NCBI RefSeq assembly: GCF_016031625.1 | Contig: NZ_JACCHP010000026.1 | Coordinates: 1 to 64,000, forward strand | Reading direction: 5' to 3' | Source: Bradyrhizobium agreste | GTDB taxonomy: Bacteria > Pseudomonadota > Alphaproteobacteria > Rhizobiales > Xanthobacteraceae | Length of the DNA: 64,000 nucleotides | Part shown: positions 52,409-61,658 of the stretch, one piece after another | Layout of the letters: each line of letters opens with the position of its first letter | How positions within the stretch are numbered: the stretch's first letter is position 1 | The notes under the pieces: model-generated | What the model was told of the DNA's origin: nothing | Databases searched by the model: none | What the model saw: only the letters and a program-made list of their open reading frames with translations | Made by a program: the position numbers and the translations under genes

Positions 52409-53611
52409 TCAGGGCCGCCAGTTGTAGATCCAGTCCTGTCGCGCCAGCATGCGCTCCGGGCCGAGCGCACGGATCGCAAGATCGCGTGCCAGCGCGAGCG
52501 GTCCGTTGAAGTGATAGATGCGGCCCTGCTGCCGCGCGGTCCGCTGCACCCGCCGCACCCGCGCTTGGCGGGCGCGGCCGTACTGCGTCAGCGCGGCGGC
52601 AACCTCGTTGCTGCTCTCGGCGGCCTCGAGACTCAAATGCCGGGCGAGCACGGCGGCATCCTCGATCGCCATGCCGGCGCCTTGCGCTGCGAACGGTAGC
52701 ATGGCGTGCACGGCATCGCCGAGCAGCGCCACCGAACCCTTGCTCCAGGGGCATCCTTCGGGCACGCCGAACAGCGCCCATTTGCGCCAGCTGTCGACCG
52801 CCGCGAGCAGCATCCGCGCCGCCGGCGGCCAGCGTGGGCCGGCAAAGGCGTCCATCACCTCGCGGGCATCGCCGGGCGTGCTCCAGCCCGGCCGGTTCCA
52901 GGTGCCCGGCAGTACCGCGACCACGTTGGTCTGGCGTCCGCCTGCGATCGGATAGGCGACCAGATGGGCATTCGGTCCCATCCAGAGCTGCACCCGGCGC
53001 GCGGTGTAGTCCTTCGGCAATTGCGTGGCATCGAGCGTGCCGCGCCAGGCGATCAGGCCGGAAAAGCGCGGCTGCACCTCGGGAAACAGATGCTGGCGCA
53101 CCGTCGACCAGATGCCGTCGGCGCCGATCAGCGCGCTGGCGAGATCGCTGCGGCGGATCGTGCCGCTGCGATGGACCACCGTCAGGCCCTTGGCGTGAGG
53201 CGCGACGTCCTCGAAGGTCGCGCCCAGCTTCAGGTCGATGTCGGGATCGTCGGCGACGGCGCCGGCGAGGGCCGATTGCAGGTCGGCACGGTGCACGACC
53301 CAATAGGGCGCCCCGGCCCGCGCGGATGCGGCTTCACCGAGCGGCATGCGCAGCAGTTCCCCGCCGGCCCGCGCGCTCATGATCGAGAGTGCTTCCGGGG
53401 TGACAGCGCGCAGCTTGAGGCGTTCGGTGAGGCCGAGCTCGACCAGCACCCGGCTGGCGTTGGGGGAGAGCTGCAGGCCGGCGCCGACTTCCTCGAGGCG
53501 TTCGGCCTTTTCCAATACGACGATGCGGAAGCCGCGGGCGGCGAGCGCGAGCGCGGCCGTCAGTCCACCGATGCCGGCACCGGCAATGACGATCGTTCGG
53601 GGGAGCGCCAC
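52409..53611 (-). CDS. FAD-dependent aromatic-ring monooxygenase (PHBH/salicylate hydroxylase type)
   Basis: The 400-residue protein has the FAD GxGxxG motif IVIAGAGIGGLTAALAL, the DG motif SALIGADGIWSTVR and the late GD motif VALLGDAVHAMLPFAAQGAGMAIEDA. That order defines group A flavin monooxygenases, which hydroxylate aromatic acids or related rings with NAD(P)H and O2. It lies 16 bp downstream of the zinc-finger gene on the same strand, so the two may be co-transcribed. Confidence 0.9.
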   Translation of the reverse strand: MALPRTIVIAGAGIGGLTAALALAARGFRIVVLEKAERLEEVGAGLQLSPNASRVLVELGLTERLKLRAVTPEALSIMSARAGGELLRMPLGEAASARAGAPYWVVHRADLQSALAGAVADDPDIDLKLGATFEDVAPHAKGLTVVHRSGTIRRSDLASALIGADGIWSTVRQHLFPEVQPRFSGLIAWRGTLDATQLPKDYTARRVQLWMGPNAHLVAYPIAGGRQTNVVAVLPGTWNRPGWSTPGDAREVMDAFAGPRWPPAARMLLAAVDSWRKWALFGVPEGCPWSKGSVALLGDAVHAMLPFAAQGAGMAIEDAAVLARHLSLEAAESSNEVAAALTQYGRARQARVRRVQRTARQQGRIYHFNGPLALARDLAIRALGPERMLARQDWIYNWRP

Positions 53612-53627
53612 CTCTGCCTGACGGAGG

Positions 53628-53873
53628 TCAGGCCACCTTGTCCTTCAGCACGCATTCCGGCGGGCGGGCTTCGCCCGGCTTCAGGTCGGCCGCGAAGCGG
53701 AACAGCGTCGAGCAATAGGGGCAGATGATCTCGTTGTCGTTGCCGAGGTCGAGGAAGACGTGCGGATGGTCGAACGGAGGGTTGGCGCCAACGCACATGA
53801 ACTCTTGCGAGCCGATCTCGATGACGGGAACACCGGCATCGTTATGGAAGTGCGGGACGACATGGTCGGACAT
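53628..53873 (-). CDS. Zinc-finger (CHCC/NDUFS6-type) protein
   Basis: The 81-residue protein contains CVGANPPFDHPHVFLDLG and EIICPYCSTLFRF, giving the Cys-X-His-X-Cys-Cys zinc site of the zf-CHCC family. The human NDUFS6 accessory complex I subunit belongs to the same fold, so a role in complex I assembly is possible but unproved. The 308-bp gap upstream (53874-54181) shows only AT-rich promoter-like DNA and no gene. Confidence 0.85.
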   Translation of the reverse strand: MSDHVVPHFHNDAGVPVIEIGSQEFMCVGANPPFDHPHVFLDLGNDNEIICPYCSTLFRFAADLKPGEARPPECVLKDKVA

Positions 53874-54181
53874 CGTAGTTCATCCTGGAGTGGCGATGGA
53901 GGCAGACACAATCAAGAACTGACGCGGCATCTTTAAGGCGCCGCGGACCATACTGGCGGGTCCAGATGATTGCTAGTCCAGCGGAACCGAAAAGCTTCGC
54001 AAGTGCCCCATGCTCATTTGCTCATGCAAATTCGACACAATCTTGCGGCCTGAGAGAAGCCCTTCTTTCGTCGGGGACGTTGTGTCGCAATTTTGGCATA
54101 CTATCTCTGTGGTTGCGTGAAATCGGGACGAAAGGCGTATCGTTCCGCGCGAGCGAACCAAGGGCATCCGGGCTTTTCCAC

Positions 54182-55318
54182 ATGAAGTGGCTGCGAATCA
54201 GTACGGCGTTGGCGGGAACGGCCGTGTGCGGCTTCGTGCTCGCGCAGGTGGCGCCGCATGCCCGCGAGGCCGGCGCGATCCTGGCCGCCCAGGATGATCC
54301 GGCCGCACTCTCCGAGCTCAAGCTCGATGCACTGCTCCGGCACAACGACCGCCTGGTTCAGGACAATATCGAGGCCGCGCTCGCGGCCGGCGATGCCGAT
54401 CTCGCCGACAGTTTCGTTAACCTGGCGCGCGAGCGCAACATCGCGCTTCCCGACGACCTCTTGAGCCGCGTCGGCGACGCCGTCAAAGCGGAGAATTCCA
54501 CCGCGCATTTCGCCACGCGCTTCGCCACCGGTCTCGTCACCGGCAACGCGGACGACGTCGCCAGCCTCTCCGGAACCGTGGCCGGCGATCTCTTCGTGTT
54601 CGGCGACATCAGGGACGTGGTGCGCGAGGGCAAGCATCTTGCCATGGGCGAGGACACCGACCGCCTCGTGCTCTCCCTTGCGGCGGCCGGCCTTGCGGTG
54701 ACGGCGGCAACCTACGTCTCCGTCGGCGGTGCCGCGCCGGTGCGCGCCGGACTGTCGCTGGTGAAGGATGCGCGCAAGCTCGGACGGCTCGGCGAGGGGC
54801 TCGCCGCATGGGCGGGCCGCTCCGCGCGCGAGGTCGTCGACACGCCGATGCTCCGCAACGCGGTGGCATCGGGCTCAGTGCTGCGTCCCGGCCAGACCGT
54901 GAGCGCGATCAAAGCCGCGTTCCGGGCCGAGAAGGCCGGTGCGCTGGTCCGGCTCGGCAAGGACGTCACGCGCGTCGCCGGAAAGACCGGCACGCGCGGC
55001 GCGATGGATACGTTGCGCATCGCCGAGGGCCCGAAGGACGTCGCGCGCGCGGCGCGGCTTGCGGAAGCGCAGGGCGGCAAGACGCGCGCGATCATCAAGC
55101 TGCTCGGCCGTGGCGCGCTGTTGCTCGTCGGCGGCGCGTTCGACCTGGCGATGTGGCTGTTCGGCGCGCTCGTGACGCTGTTCGGCCTGCTCTCCTCGAT
55201 TAAGGCGACGACCGAGCGCCTGACCCAAGCCTGGTGCGATCGCCGGCGGGCGCGGCGGCTTCGCCGCGCGCAGATCGCGGCCGACGCCGCTGTGGCAAGC
55301 ACGGCCGCGACGGCCTGA
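54182..55318 (+). CDS. Unknown membrane-associated protein
   Basis: From ATG 54182 the protein is 378 residues. The N-terminus has a signal-like hydrophobic segment (ISTALAGTAVCGFVLAQVAP). Acidic helical repeats (ALLRHNDRLVQDNIEAAL, DADLADSFVNLARERN) follow, then two or three hydrophobic stretches (VLSLAAAGLAVTAATYVSV; LLLVGGAFDLAMWLFGALVTLF) and a very Arg-rich tail. I know no named family. It may be an envelope protein. Confidence 0.6.
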   Translation: MKWLRISTALAGTAVCGFVLAQVAPHAREAGAILAAQDDPAALSELKLDALLRHNDRLVQDNIEAALAAGDADLADSFVNLARERNIALPDDLLSRVGDAVKAENSTAHFATRFATGLVTGNADDVASLSGTVAGDLFVFGDIRDVVREGKHLAMGEDTDRLVLSLAAAGLAVTAATYVSVGGAAPVRAGLSLVKDARKLGRLGEGLAAWAGRSAREVVDTPMLRNAVASGSVLRPGQTVSAIKAAFRAEKAGALVRLGKDVTRVAGKTGTRGAMDTLRIAEGPKDVARAARLAEAQGGKTRAIIKLLGRGALLLVGGAFDLAMWLFGALVTLFGLLSSIKATTERLTQAWCDRRRARRLRRAQIAADAAVASTAATA

Positions 55319-55339
55319 AGCGCGAGCCGCTTCGGGCTA

Positions 55340-55396
55340 TTGTTTGAGCATGATGTTGCCGGAAAACCGCTGCACACTTTTGCGATCGTGCTCTAA
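55340..55396. repeat. Partial repeat of the AGAGCATGATCC family (inverted)
   Basis: TTGTTTGAGCATGATGTTGCCGGAAAACCGC...GATCGTGCTC is a diverged half-copy of the element at 47164. It lies between the unknown membrane protein and the hydrolase gene. Confidence 0.6.
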
Positions 55397-55435
55397 GATC
55401 GCGTCATTCCCCTCAACACCATCACGGAACTGCTG

Positions 55436-56191
55436 ATGCCGAGCTTTCACAACGGCGCCGTTGAAATTGCCTATCTCGACGAAGGCGAGGGCGATCCGAT
55501 CATCCTGGTGCACGGCTTTGCCTCCAGCAAGAACGTGAACTGGGTCTATCCGACCTGGGTGTCGGAGCTGCGCAAGAACGGCCGCCGCGTGATCGCGCTC
55601 GACAATCGCGGCCATGGCGAGAGCGCAAAGCTCTACGAGCCCGCGCAATATTCGATTCCCGTGATGGCCGGCGACGTGCTCGCGCTGATGGATCATCTCG
55701 CCATCCCGCAGGCCGACATCATGGGCTATTCGATGGGCGGACGGATGACGGCCTGGCTCGCCCTCAACGAGCCGCAGCGGCTGCGCTCGGCGATCCTCGG
55801 CGGCATCGGCATCGGCGGCCTGATCGAGGGCACCGGCCCCGGCGAGAACGTCGCGATAGCGTTGGAAGCGCCCGCGCTGGATGACGTCACCGATCCCGTC
55901 GGCCGTACCTTCCGCGCCTTCGCCGACCAGACCCGCTCCGACCGCCGCGCGCTCGCCGCGTGCCTGCGCGGCACGCGCGATCTCATGACCCGGGAGGAAG
56001 CCGCGCGCATCGACGTGCCGGTGCTGATCGCGGTCGGCTCGACCGACGACGTCGCGGGAAGCGCCAGCGCGCTCGGTGCCATCATCCCCGGCGCGGAAGT
56101 GCTCGATATTCCCAATCGCGACCACATGCGTGCGGTCGGCGACAAGGTCTACAAGACCGGCGTGCTCGACTTCCTGTCACGTCGCGGCTGA
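55436..56191 (+). CDS. Alpha/beta hydrolase
   Basis: The 251-residue alpha/beta hydrolase has the HGFASSKNVNW oxyanion motif and a nucleophile elbow GYSMGG near residue 98. An acid in VGSTDDVAG and a His in IPNRDHMRAV complete the triad. No signal peptide is seen. It probably cleaves an ester or similar bond in the cytoplasm. Substrate unknown. Confidence 0.88.
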   Translation: MPSFHNGAVEIAYLDEGEGDPIILVHGFASSKNVNWVYPTWVSELRKNGRRVIALDNRGHGESAKLYEPAQYSIPVMAGDVLALMDHLAIPQADIMGYSMGGRMTAWLALNEPQRLRSAILGGIGIGGLIEGTGPGENVAIALEAPALDDVTDPVGRTFRAFADQTRSDRRALAACLRGTRDLMTREEAARIDVPVLIAVGSTDDVAGSASALGAIIPGAEVLDIPNRDHMRAVGDKVYKTGVLDFLSRRG

Positions 56192-56250
56192 GGCGATGTT
56201 GCCTGAGGCGATTAGGTTAGTGCCCAATGATCATGAGCAAGTTGGGCCGC

Positions 56251-57216
56251 TCATTCGATCAGATCGTCGGCGGCGGCGAGCAGCGTTGGCGGGATCGTCA
56301 GGTCGAGCGCCTTGGCCGTCCTGAGATTGATCGCCAGCTCGAATTTGGTCGGCTGCTCGACCGGCAGATCGGCTGGACTTGCGCCCTTCAGGATCCGGTC
56401 GACAAAATAGGCGGCGCGCCGAGCGGTCGCCGGGATGTCCGCACCATATGACATCAGCAGGCCGGCTTTGACCGGGCCTTTGAAAAAGTAAAGGGTCGGC
56501 AAGCGTTTCTGAATAGCCAGCCCAGCGATTTGCCCGGTGATCCCGGCAAAGATGGGAGCTGGGAGAATAACGACTGCTTCAGCTTTCTCGTTCGCGGCGG
56601 CTTCCAGCGCGTCCTCGATCGCGCTGACGTTGCGGGCTTGTAGGATTTGCAGGTTAAGCGAAAGCTCGGCGGCCGCAGCTTGGGTGTCTCGCAGCGAAAA
56701 CAGTGCACCTGGATCGTCAGGATTCCAAAGCACCGCAACTCTGCTTATCCCCGGAATCATCTGTTTGAGCATTCCCAGTCGTTTACCACTCACCTCCGGC
56801 CCAAGCAGACTTAGCCCAGTGACATTGCCGCCGGGTTTCGCGAGGCTTCTGACGAAACCGAGGCCGACAGGATTGGAGCTAATCATCACGATTGGAATCG
56901 TCGTCGTCTTGCTCAGCGCCGCGCGAGTTGCCTGTGATCCATCGGCATAGATAACGTCGACATTCAGCTGCACCAGTTCGGCGGCGAGATCACCAAGCCG
57001 ATCGCTCTTGTCGCCCGCGCTTCGGGTTTCGATAATGATATTTTGCCCTTCGGCATAGCCGAGATCGTGCAGACCTTGCAGAAATGGGGCAAGTTCTCGT
57101 GGATCGACGGTCAGGTGGCCGAGCCGCCATACCGATCTGGTCCTTTGCGCCTGGGCGGTAAGCGGCCGCGCCGCCAGAGTGCTTGCCAAAGCGCCTATGA
57201 ACTCACGCCGCCTCAA
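56251..57216 (-). CDS. ABC-type substrate-binding protein (PF04392), TAT signal, orphan
   Basis: The 321-residue protein starts MRRREFIGALASTLAARP, a twin-arginine export signal. The body has SVWRLGHLTVDPRELAPFLQ and the two-lobed binding-protein pattern seen as DVIYADGSQATRAA and KPGGNVTGLSLLGPEV. PF04392 proteins are greatly expanded in Bradyrhizobium, often without a nearby transporter. Here too no permease or ATPase is adjacent. Codon use is visibly less GC-rich than in neighbours. Confidence 0.85.
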   Translation of the reverse strand: MRRREFIGALASTLAARPLTAQAQRTRSVWRLGHLTVDPRELAPFLQGLHDLGYAEGQNIIIETRSAGDKSDRLGDLAAELVQLNVDVIYADGSQATRAALSKTTTIPIVMISSNPVGLGFVRSLAKPGGNVTGLSLLGPEVSGKRLGMLKQMIPGISRVAVLWNPDDPGALFSLRDTQAAAAELSLNLQILQARNVSAIEDALEAAANEKAEAVVILPAPIFAGITGQIAGLAIQKRLPTLYFFKGPVKAGLLMSYGADIPATARRAAYFVDRILKGASPADLPVEQPTKFELAINLRTAKALDLTIPPTLLAAADDLIE

Positions 57217-57653
57217 AGCTTGCTCTCCTCAGTTAAGCCCGGGACGCGACCTCAAAGTAGCAGGATTACCCCTCCATGTTGATGACGGCCCACGGGTGTT
57301 ACGCGCGTCCGCGTTGGGTCACGAGTGCCGATTTGGCCCATTGCCAGCCAGTTTACGTCCGCCCGGACATCGCCGATGCGCCTTGTAGTTGCATGGGGTT
57401 GACGCATCAATTGGGCGGGCCGATGGATGCTCAACTTTGAGAGAAGGCTGGATGGTCGGCTTTGGGGTTATTCGCGTCGGTTTGCCCATGAGGCGATGAC
57501 TTCCGATCTAGCCGGATAAGCGGACGCGGTCAGATCGGGCCGGCAGGTCTCGAACGGGCCAAAACCGGGCTAACGCGCCGCAGCAAGCCGTGCAATATTG
57601 TTGGCTGTGAAGCCAACCACAATCCGCCAAGATGCGCCGCAGGAGGAAGTTTC
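57217..57653. other. Intergenic region with a hairpin before the hydratase gene
   Basis: About 440 bp without a gene I can support, with lower GC than flanks. At 57597-57623 ATTGTTGGCT-GTGA-AGCCAACCACAAT is an imperfect stem-loop with a 2-base bulge, 30 bp upstream of the hydratase start. It is a possible operator or leader structure. Remnant DNA of former genes may be present, but no family is recognisable. Confidence 0.3.
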
Positions 57654-58430
57654 ATGCAGTCTTCGGAGGTCTGCGCACGTCAGGTCGTCGAAGCGAGACG
57701 TTCGCTAAGTAAGCTGGAGGCTTTGGACCCACGGCACAGACCAATAACGATGGAAGAGGCTTATCGGGTCCAAAGAGCGGCTATCGAGGCTTGGGGAGAT
57801 GAGATCGCGGGATGGAAGGTGGGAGCAACATCCTACGAGATACAGAAGCTATTCGGCATCACCGAATGCGTCTACGGCCCAGTCTTCAAGAAGAGCGTGT
57901 TCAGTAGTCCTGCTCGTCTGCCGGCTGCGGACTTCCAACATCTTTTGCTCGAAAGTGAATTTGCTTTCCGGTTCGGCCGCGACCTCGCGGCGCGCAGCAC
58001 CCCTTACGCTCTGCAAGAAGTGCTGGATTCGGTTGACGTCCTTTTTCCAGCGTTTGAAATTGTCAGCCCACGTTTTCCCCGGCTCACGATCGATGACATA
58101 CCTCAGCTCGTGGCGGACTTTTGCGCTAACGGCGGCGCAATACTAGGTTCACCCTTCACCAGTTGGAAGGGGCATGACCTTTCCTCCCACCGCGTGGAGC
58201 TTCGGATCGGCGGGAAATTGCGTCAGGCTGGCACGGGGGCATCGGTTATCGGCAATCCACTTAACGCGCTAGAATGGCTTGTGAACGTTTTGAGCGCGCA
58301 GGGTGTCTCTATCGGTCGAGGACAATTCGTTATGACAGGCACAACAACCGGTCTTCACGCTCCCACCAGAGATCAGTCCGCGATGGCTGACTTTGGCAAG
58401 TTCGGCAAGGTGGAAGTTGTGTTCACGTGA
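57654..58430 (+). CDS. 2-keto-4-pentenoate hydratase/FAH-type protein
   Basis: The 258-residue protein has a strong AGGAGGAAG ribosome-binding site. It matches the MhpD/FAH-like hydratase pattern: EEAYRVQRAAIEAWGDEIAGWKVGAT, LESEFAFRFGRDL with the metal-binding Glu residues, and MTGTTTGLHAP near the end. It hydrates a 2-hydroxypentadienoate-type product from aromatic ring cleavage, or a related keto acid. No other meta-cleavage gene is nearby, so its pathway is unclear. Confidence 0.85.
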   Translation: MQSSEVCARQVVEARRSLSKLEALDPRHRPITMEEAYRVQRAAIEAWGDEIAGWKVGATSYEIQKLFGITECVYGPVFKKSVFSSPARLPAADFQHLLLESEFAFRFGRDLAARSTPYALQEVLDSVDVLFPAFEIVSPRFPRLTIDDIPQLVADFCANGGAILGSPFTSWKGHDLSSHRVELRIGGKLRQAGTGASVIGNPLNALEWLVNVLSAQGVSIGRGQFVMTGTTTGLHAPTRDQSAMADFGKFGKVEVVFT

Positions 58431-58796
58431 CTGAGCGTTTCCAGTTGAAATCACTGCTTCAATGGCGGCTCAATGACCGGAGCTCGGGAAATGTCTCACA
58501 AGCAGGAGCAGAGCAAAGAAACGCACCAAAAATCCTCGATGAGTGTGGTGCAGGGATAGCCGAAGGCTAGTGAGTCCGCACAGCAGGTGGCAAACTTCTG
58601 CTTTGGGTTCACGAGCAGACGTGCAAGCGGGCCGCGTGGGAGCGACCGGAGTCCGAATGGGAGCGGTTATCGGACTCCGGTTCTTTGCCGACGCGGATCG
58701 GCATTTGAATACCAAAGTCGGCTGTGGGTGTTCCTTTTCGATGAAGGCGATCGCTGCTCGGACAAAACCAAAACGCGATGACGCTTCATCCCCATC
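58431..58796. other. Gene-free stretch after the hydratase
   Basis: This 366-bp stretch shows no credible coding frame. It contains GGACTCCGGTTC-type words and ends in a partial palindrome (AAAACGCGATGACGCTTCATCCCC...CATCGCGCTTTG, 58771-58809) related to the 47164 repeat family. The palindrome overlaps the end of the next gene. Confidence 0.3.
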
Positions 58797-58809
58797 TCAT
58801 CGCGCTTTG
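58771..58809. repeat. Partial repeat overlapping the 3' end of the membrane-protein gene
   Basis: AAAACGCGATGACGCTTCATC and CATCTCATCGCGCTTTG form the second hairpin of the 47164 family. The stop codon of the leftward gene (58797) lies inside it, so the repeat contributes the last residues (DDKAR) of that protein. Confidence 0.6.
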
Positions 58810-60191
58810 TCGTCCTCGCCCCAACGCCGCGCCGCGGCCGTCAGCACCACGAACGTCGCAACCCACACCATCCGCGCGCCGTAGCGGTCGTGGGGCCCTG
58901 AGATCACGCCGCAGATGAAGGCGTTGCCGAGGAGGGCCAGCGTCACTGTCACAGCCAGCAGCGTCAGGTCGTCCAGCCGGCGGCTGGCGAGTGCATGGGC
59001 GAGCAGCGCGACCAGCGCCAGCATCGAGGCCAGCGCGACCGGGACGTGCAGCCAGTTCACGTCATCGAAATTGACGCCCCAGTTCTGCTGCCGCGCAGCG
59101 CGCATCGGCGCGGCCTGCGCGGGGATGTAGCGCTCGATGATGCCGCGGGTGTGCGGGATCCAGCCGTTGGTGCCTTCGCCCGTCGCCACGTGCAGCAATT
59201 GCTGCCCCATCGCCCGCAGCGCCGCGCCGGCCTGCCAGGCCGGATAGTCCTTCAGCGACTGCACGACGATGGTGCCCATTTCCTCGTTCATGCCATCGAA
59301 GCGGCCGAGCGTGTTGAACATGCTCTTGCCCCACAGGAATTCGTCGGCGCTCGCCGGCAGCGCGTTGCGATAGGGGCAGAGCTTGTAACGTTCGCGCGGG
59401 CAACGGTCGTTGAGATATTGCGCAACGATGCCGTCCTGCATCATGCGGCCGAAGGCGACGCCGTAACCGCCGGGCGTCCAGGCCAGCTTGCCGGACAGCG
59501 CGTAGTTCGCCGACACCAGCATCAGACCGCCCGCGACGATGGTGAGGCTTGCCTGCGTCAACCCGGCGAGCGGCAGCCGCCCGCCCAGGAACGGCCGCAC
59601 CATCCAGCCGGCGGCGCACAGCCCCAGCAGCACGCCGAGCGTGGCGCTGTGGGTCGCCGCGGCAAAGGCGGTGAAGACGAACAGCGAGATCTTCTCGAGC
59701 GTCGAGGTGCGGCTTGCGCCGACCACCAGCAGGAACAGCGCCAGCACGGAGAGCCCGGCAAAGATGTCGGTGAGCAGCATGCTCGCAAGCCAGGGCAGCG
59801 CGGTCGACAGCATCAGGGAGAGGCTGATCGCGACGAAGCGGAACGTCTGCATCAATCCCAGCACGCGAAGCGTGAGCTGCAGCAGCCATAGCGTTGCCAG
59901 CGACTGGACCGCAAGGTTGATCCAGAAGCCAAAACCCTCGCCATAATGCAGGTAGAGGCCAAACACCGTGGAGCGGCTGGGGACGAGATAGCCCTCGTAC
60001 CAGCGCGCCAGATAGCCGCCGGTATCCCATTGCAACAGCGGATAGCCGTTCCAGAGCGCCGGCGCGATCATCAGGAGGGGCAGGGCCACCGCCGCCAGCC
60101 GCAGCCAAAGCGACCCTGCGGCGCGCGCGCGCAATTGATCGGTGGTGATGCTCAAATCCGCTCCGTCCTCGCTTTGAACCAATGACCGCAA
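58797..60191 (-). CDS. Polytopic membrane protein, GT-C-like, unknown
   Basis: The 464-residue protein has about ten to eleven hydrophobic helices. An early loop contains GYPLLQWDTGGYLARWYEGYLVPSRS with an acidic residue near the first transmembrane pair. Later comes a soluble-looking loop with FGRMMQDGIVAQYLNDRCPRE. The layout is like membrane GT-C transferases, but the family's catalytic motifs are not clear, so I call it only GT-C-like. Confidence 0.6.
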   Translation of the reverse strand: MRSLVQSEDGADLSITTDQLRARAAGSLWLRLAAVALPLLMIAPALWNGYPLLQWDTGGYLARWYEGYLVPSRSTVFGLYLHYGEGFGFWINLAVQSLATLWLLQLTLRVLGLMQTFRFVAISLSLMLSTALPWLASMLLTDIFAGLSVLALFLLVVGASRTSTLEKISLFVFTAFAAATHSATLGVLLGLCAAGWMVRPFLGGRLPLAGLTQASLTIVAGGLMLVSANYALSGKLAWTPGGYGVAFGRMMQDGIVAQYLNDRCPRERYKLCPYRNALPASADEFLWGKSMFNTLGRFDGMNEEMGTIVVQSLKDYPAWQAGAALRAMGQQLLHVATGEGTNGWIPHTRGIIERYIPAQAAPMRAARQQNWGVNFDDVNWLHVPVALASMLALVALLAHALASRRLDDLTLLAVTVTLALLGNAFICGVISGPHDRYGARMVWVATFVVLTAAARRWGEDDKAR

Positions 60192-60431
60192 TAACGGCTC
60201 AAAGAGAATTCACCAATAGTTTGAAGCCGCGCGGCTTGATTTTGGCGGAACTCTGACCACCTTGAGACGACCTTGCCGTTTGGGGCGCTAGAAGAAACCG
60301 TTGTGTTTCAAAGCCTTGGCGTGGCCAATCGGGCAGGGTGCTGTTCACTCCTGGGCAAGCCCGTCAGGACTTTGTCGCCTAGATTGTGCTATACAGCCCG
60401 CAAAAGACGCCCATTCGAGAGAGCAAATCCC

Positions 60432-61256
60432 ATGGCAGTGCATCAGGTCAATCCGGGAGGAAAGCTCGCATCGCTCGATCCGATCTGGGACCGGATCCGC
60501 AGCGAAGCGGAGGACATCGTCCGCCGCGAGCCCGAGCTTGCGACCTTCATCTATTCGGCGGTGCTGCATCACGGCCGGCTGGAAGATTCGGTGGTTCACC
60601 GCGTCGCCGACCGGCTCGATCATTCCGCGCTGTCCGGCGATCTCGTGCGCCAGGCCTATATGGAGGCGCTGCGCGACGACCCTGATATCGGCAACGCCTT
60701 CCGCGCCGACCTCGTCGCCGTCTACGACCGCGATCCCGCAACCTCGCGCTTCATCGATCCCTTGCTCTACTTCAAGGGCTTCCATGCCATCCAGACTCAT
60801 CGCCTCGCGCACTGGCTCTATCTGAAGGGCCGCAAGGATTTCGCCTATTACCTTCAGAGCCGGTCGTCGGCGGTGTTCCAGACCGACATCAATCCCGCCG
60901 CGCGCATCGGCCGCGGCATCTTCCTCGACCACGCCACCGGTTTCGTCTGCGGCGAGACGGCTGTGATCGAGGACGATGTCTCGATCCTGCACGGCGTCAC
61001 GCTCGGCGGCACCGGCAAGGAGAACGAGGACCGTCACCCGAAGATTCGTCACGGCGTCCTGATCGGGGCCGGCGCAAAAATCCTCGGCAATATCGAGATC
61101 GGTCATTGCGCGCGCATCGCCGCGGGCTCGGTCGTGGTCAAGCCGGTGCCGCACAACGTCACCGTCGCGGGCGTGCCGGCCAAGATCGTCGGCGAGGCCG
61201 GCTGCGCCGAGCCGTCGCGCACCATGGACCAGATGATCAACGCAATGGGCATCTGA
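60432..61256 (+). CDS. cysE: Serine O-acetyltransferase
   Basis: From MAVHQVNPGGKLASLDPIWD (ATG 60432) the protein is 274 residues. The N-terminal helical SATase domain (WDRIRSEAEDIVRREPELATF, DPLLYFKGFHAIQTHRLAHWLY) is followed by the left-handed hexapeptide beta helix (FQTDINPAARIGRGIFLDHATGFVCGETAVIEDD) and the active site DRHPKI. It makes O-acetylserine for cysteine synthesis. Confidence 0.95.
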   Translation: MAVHQVNPGGKLASLDPIWDRIRSEAEDIVRREPELATFIYSAVLHHGRLEDSVVHRVADRLDHSALSGDLVRQAYMEALRDDPDIGNAFRADLVAVYDRDPATSRFIDPLLYFKGFHAIQTHRLAHWLYLKGRKDFAYYLQSRSSAVFQTDINPAARIGRGIFLDHATGFVCGETAVIEDDVSILHGVTLGGTGKENEDRHPKIRHGVLIGAGAKILGNIEIGHCARIAAGSVVVKPVPHNVTVAGVPAKIVGEAGCAEPSRTMDQMINAMGI

Positions 61257-61275
61257 GCGGGCTCTTGAAGCTGCG

Positions 61276-61300
61276 AAGGGCTGGATTTTCCGGCCCTTTT
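61276..61300 (+). terminator. Intrinsic terminator of cysE
   Basis: AAGGGCTGG-ATTTT-CCGGCCCTT gives a 9-bp stem with one G-U pair, followed by TTCG. It lies 20 bp after the cysE stop. Confidence 0.7.
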
Positions 61301-61314
61301 CGTCCCCAAATTCT

Positions 61315-61343
61315 TTGACAATTCGTGCTGGCGGTTCACCGTA
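61315..61343 (+). promoter_or_regulatory. Candidate promoter for the DUF3126 gene
   Basis: TTGACA at 61315-61320 is a perfect -35 box. After 17 bp the -10 position reads ACCGTA, which is weak. It lies about 45 bp ahead of the GTG start at 61388. Confidence 0.4.
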
Positions 61344-61387
61344 ACTCGTCCTAAAACCCGCCGACCATTTTCGATCGGAGACTTGCC

Positions 61388-61606
61388 GTGGACGTCAAAG
61401 AAGTCAGAAAGCTGGATGCGTATCTGAAGCGCGTATTCGGCAATCCCAAGATCCGCGTCGTGCCGCGGCCGAAGAAGGACGATTCCGCCGAAGTCTATAT
61501 CGGCGAGGAATTCATCGGCGTGCTGTTCGTCGACGACGAGGACGACGATCGTTCGTTCCAGTTCCAGATGGCGATCCTGGAAGACGATCTGGTCGATCAG
61601 GAGTAG
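61388..61606 (+). CDS. DUF3126 family protein
   Basis: A GTG start at 61388 gives 72 residues: MDVKEVRKLDAYLKRVFGN, then VVPRPKKDDSAEVYIGEEFIGVLFVDDEDDDRSFQFQMAILE. This matches the DUF3126 family of Alphaproteobacteria, whose function is unknown. It commonly sits downstream of cysE. Confidence 0.9.
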   Translation: MDVKEVRKLDAYLKRVFGNPKIRVVPRPKKDDSAEVYIGEEFIGVLFVDDEDDDRSFQFQMAILEDDLVDQE

Positions 61607-61658
61607 TTTCGCCTCGTCCTTGCGAGCGCAGCGACATTTTCGATATGTGCTGCGTTTC

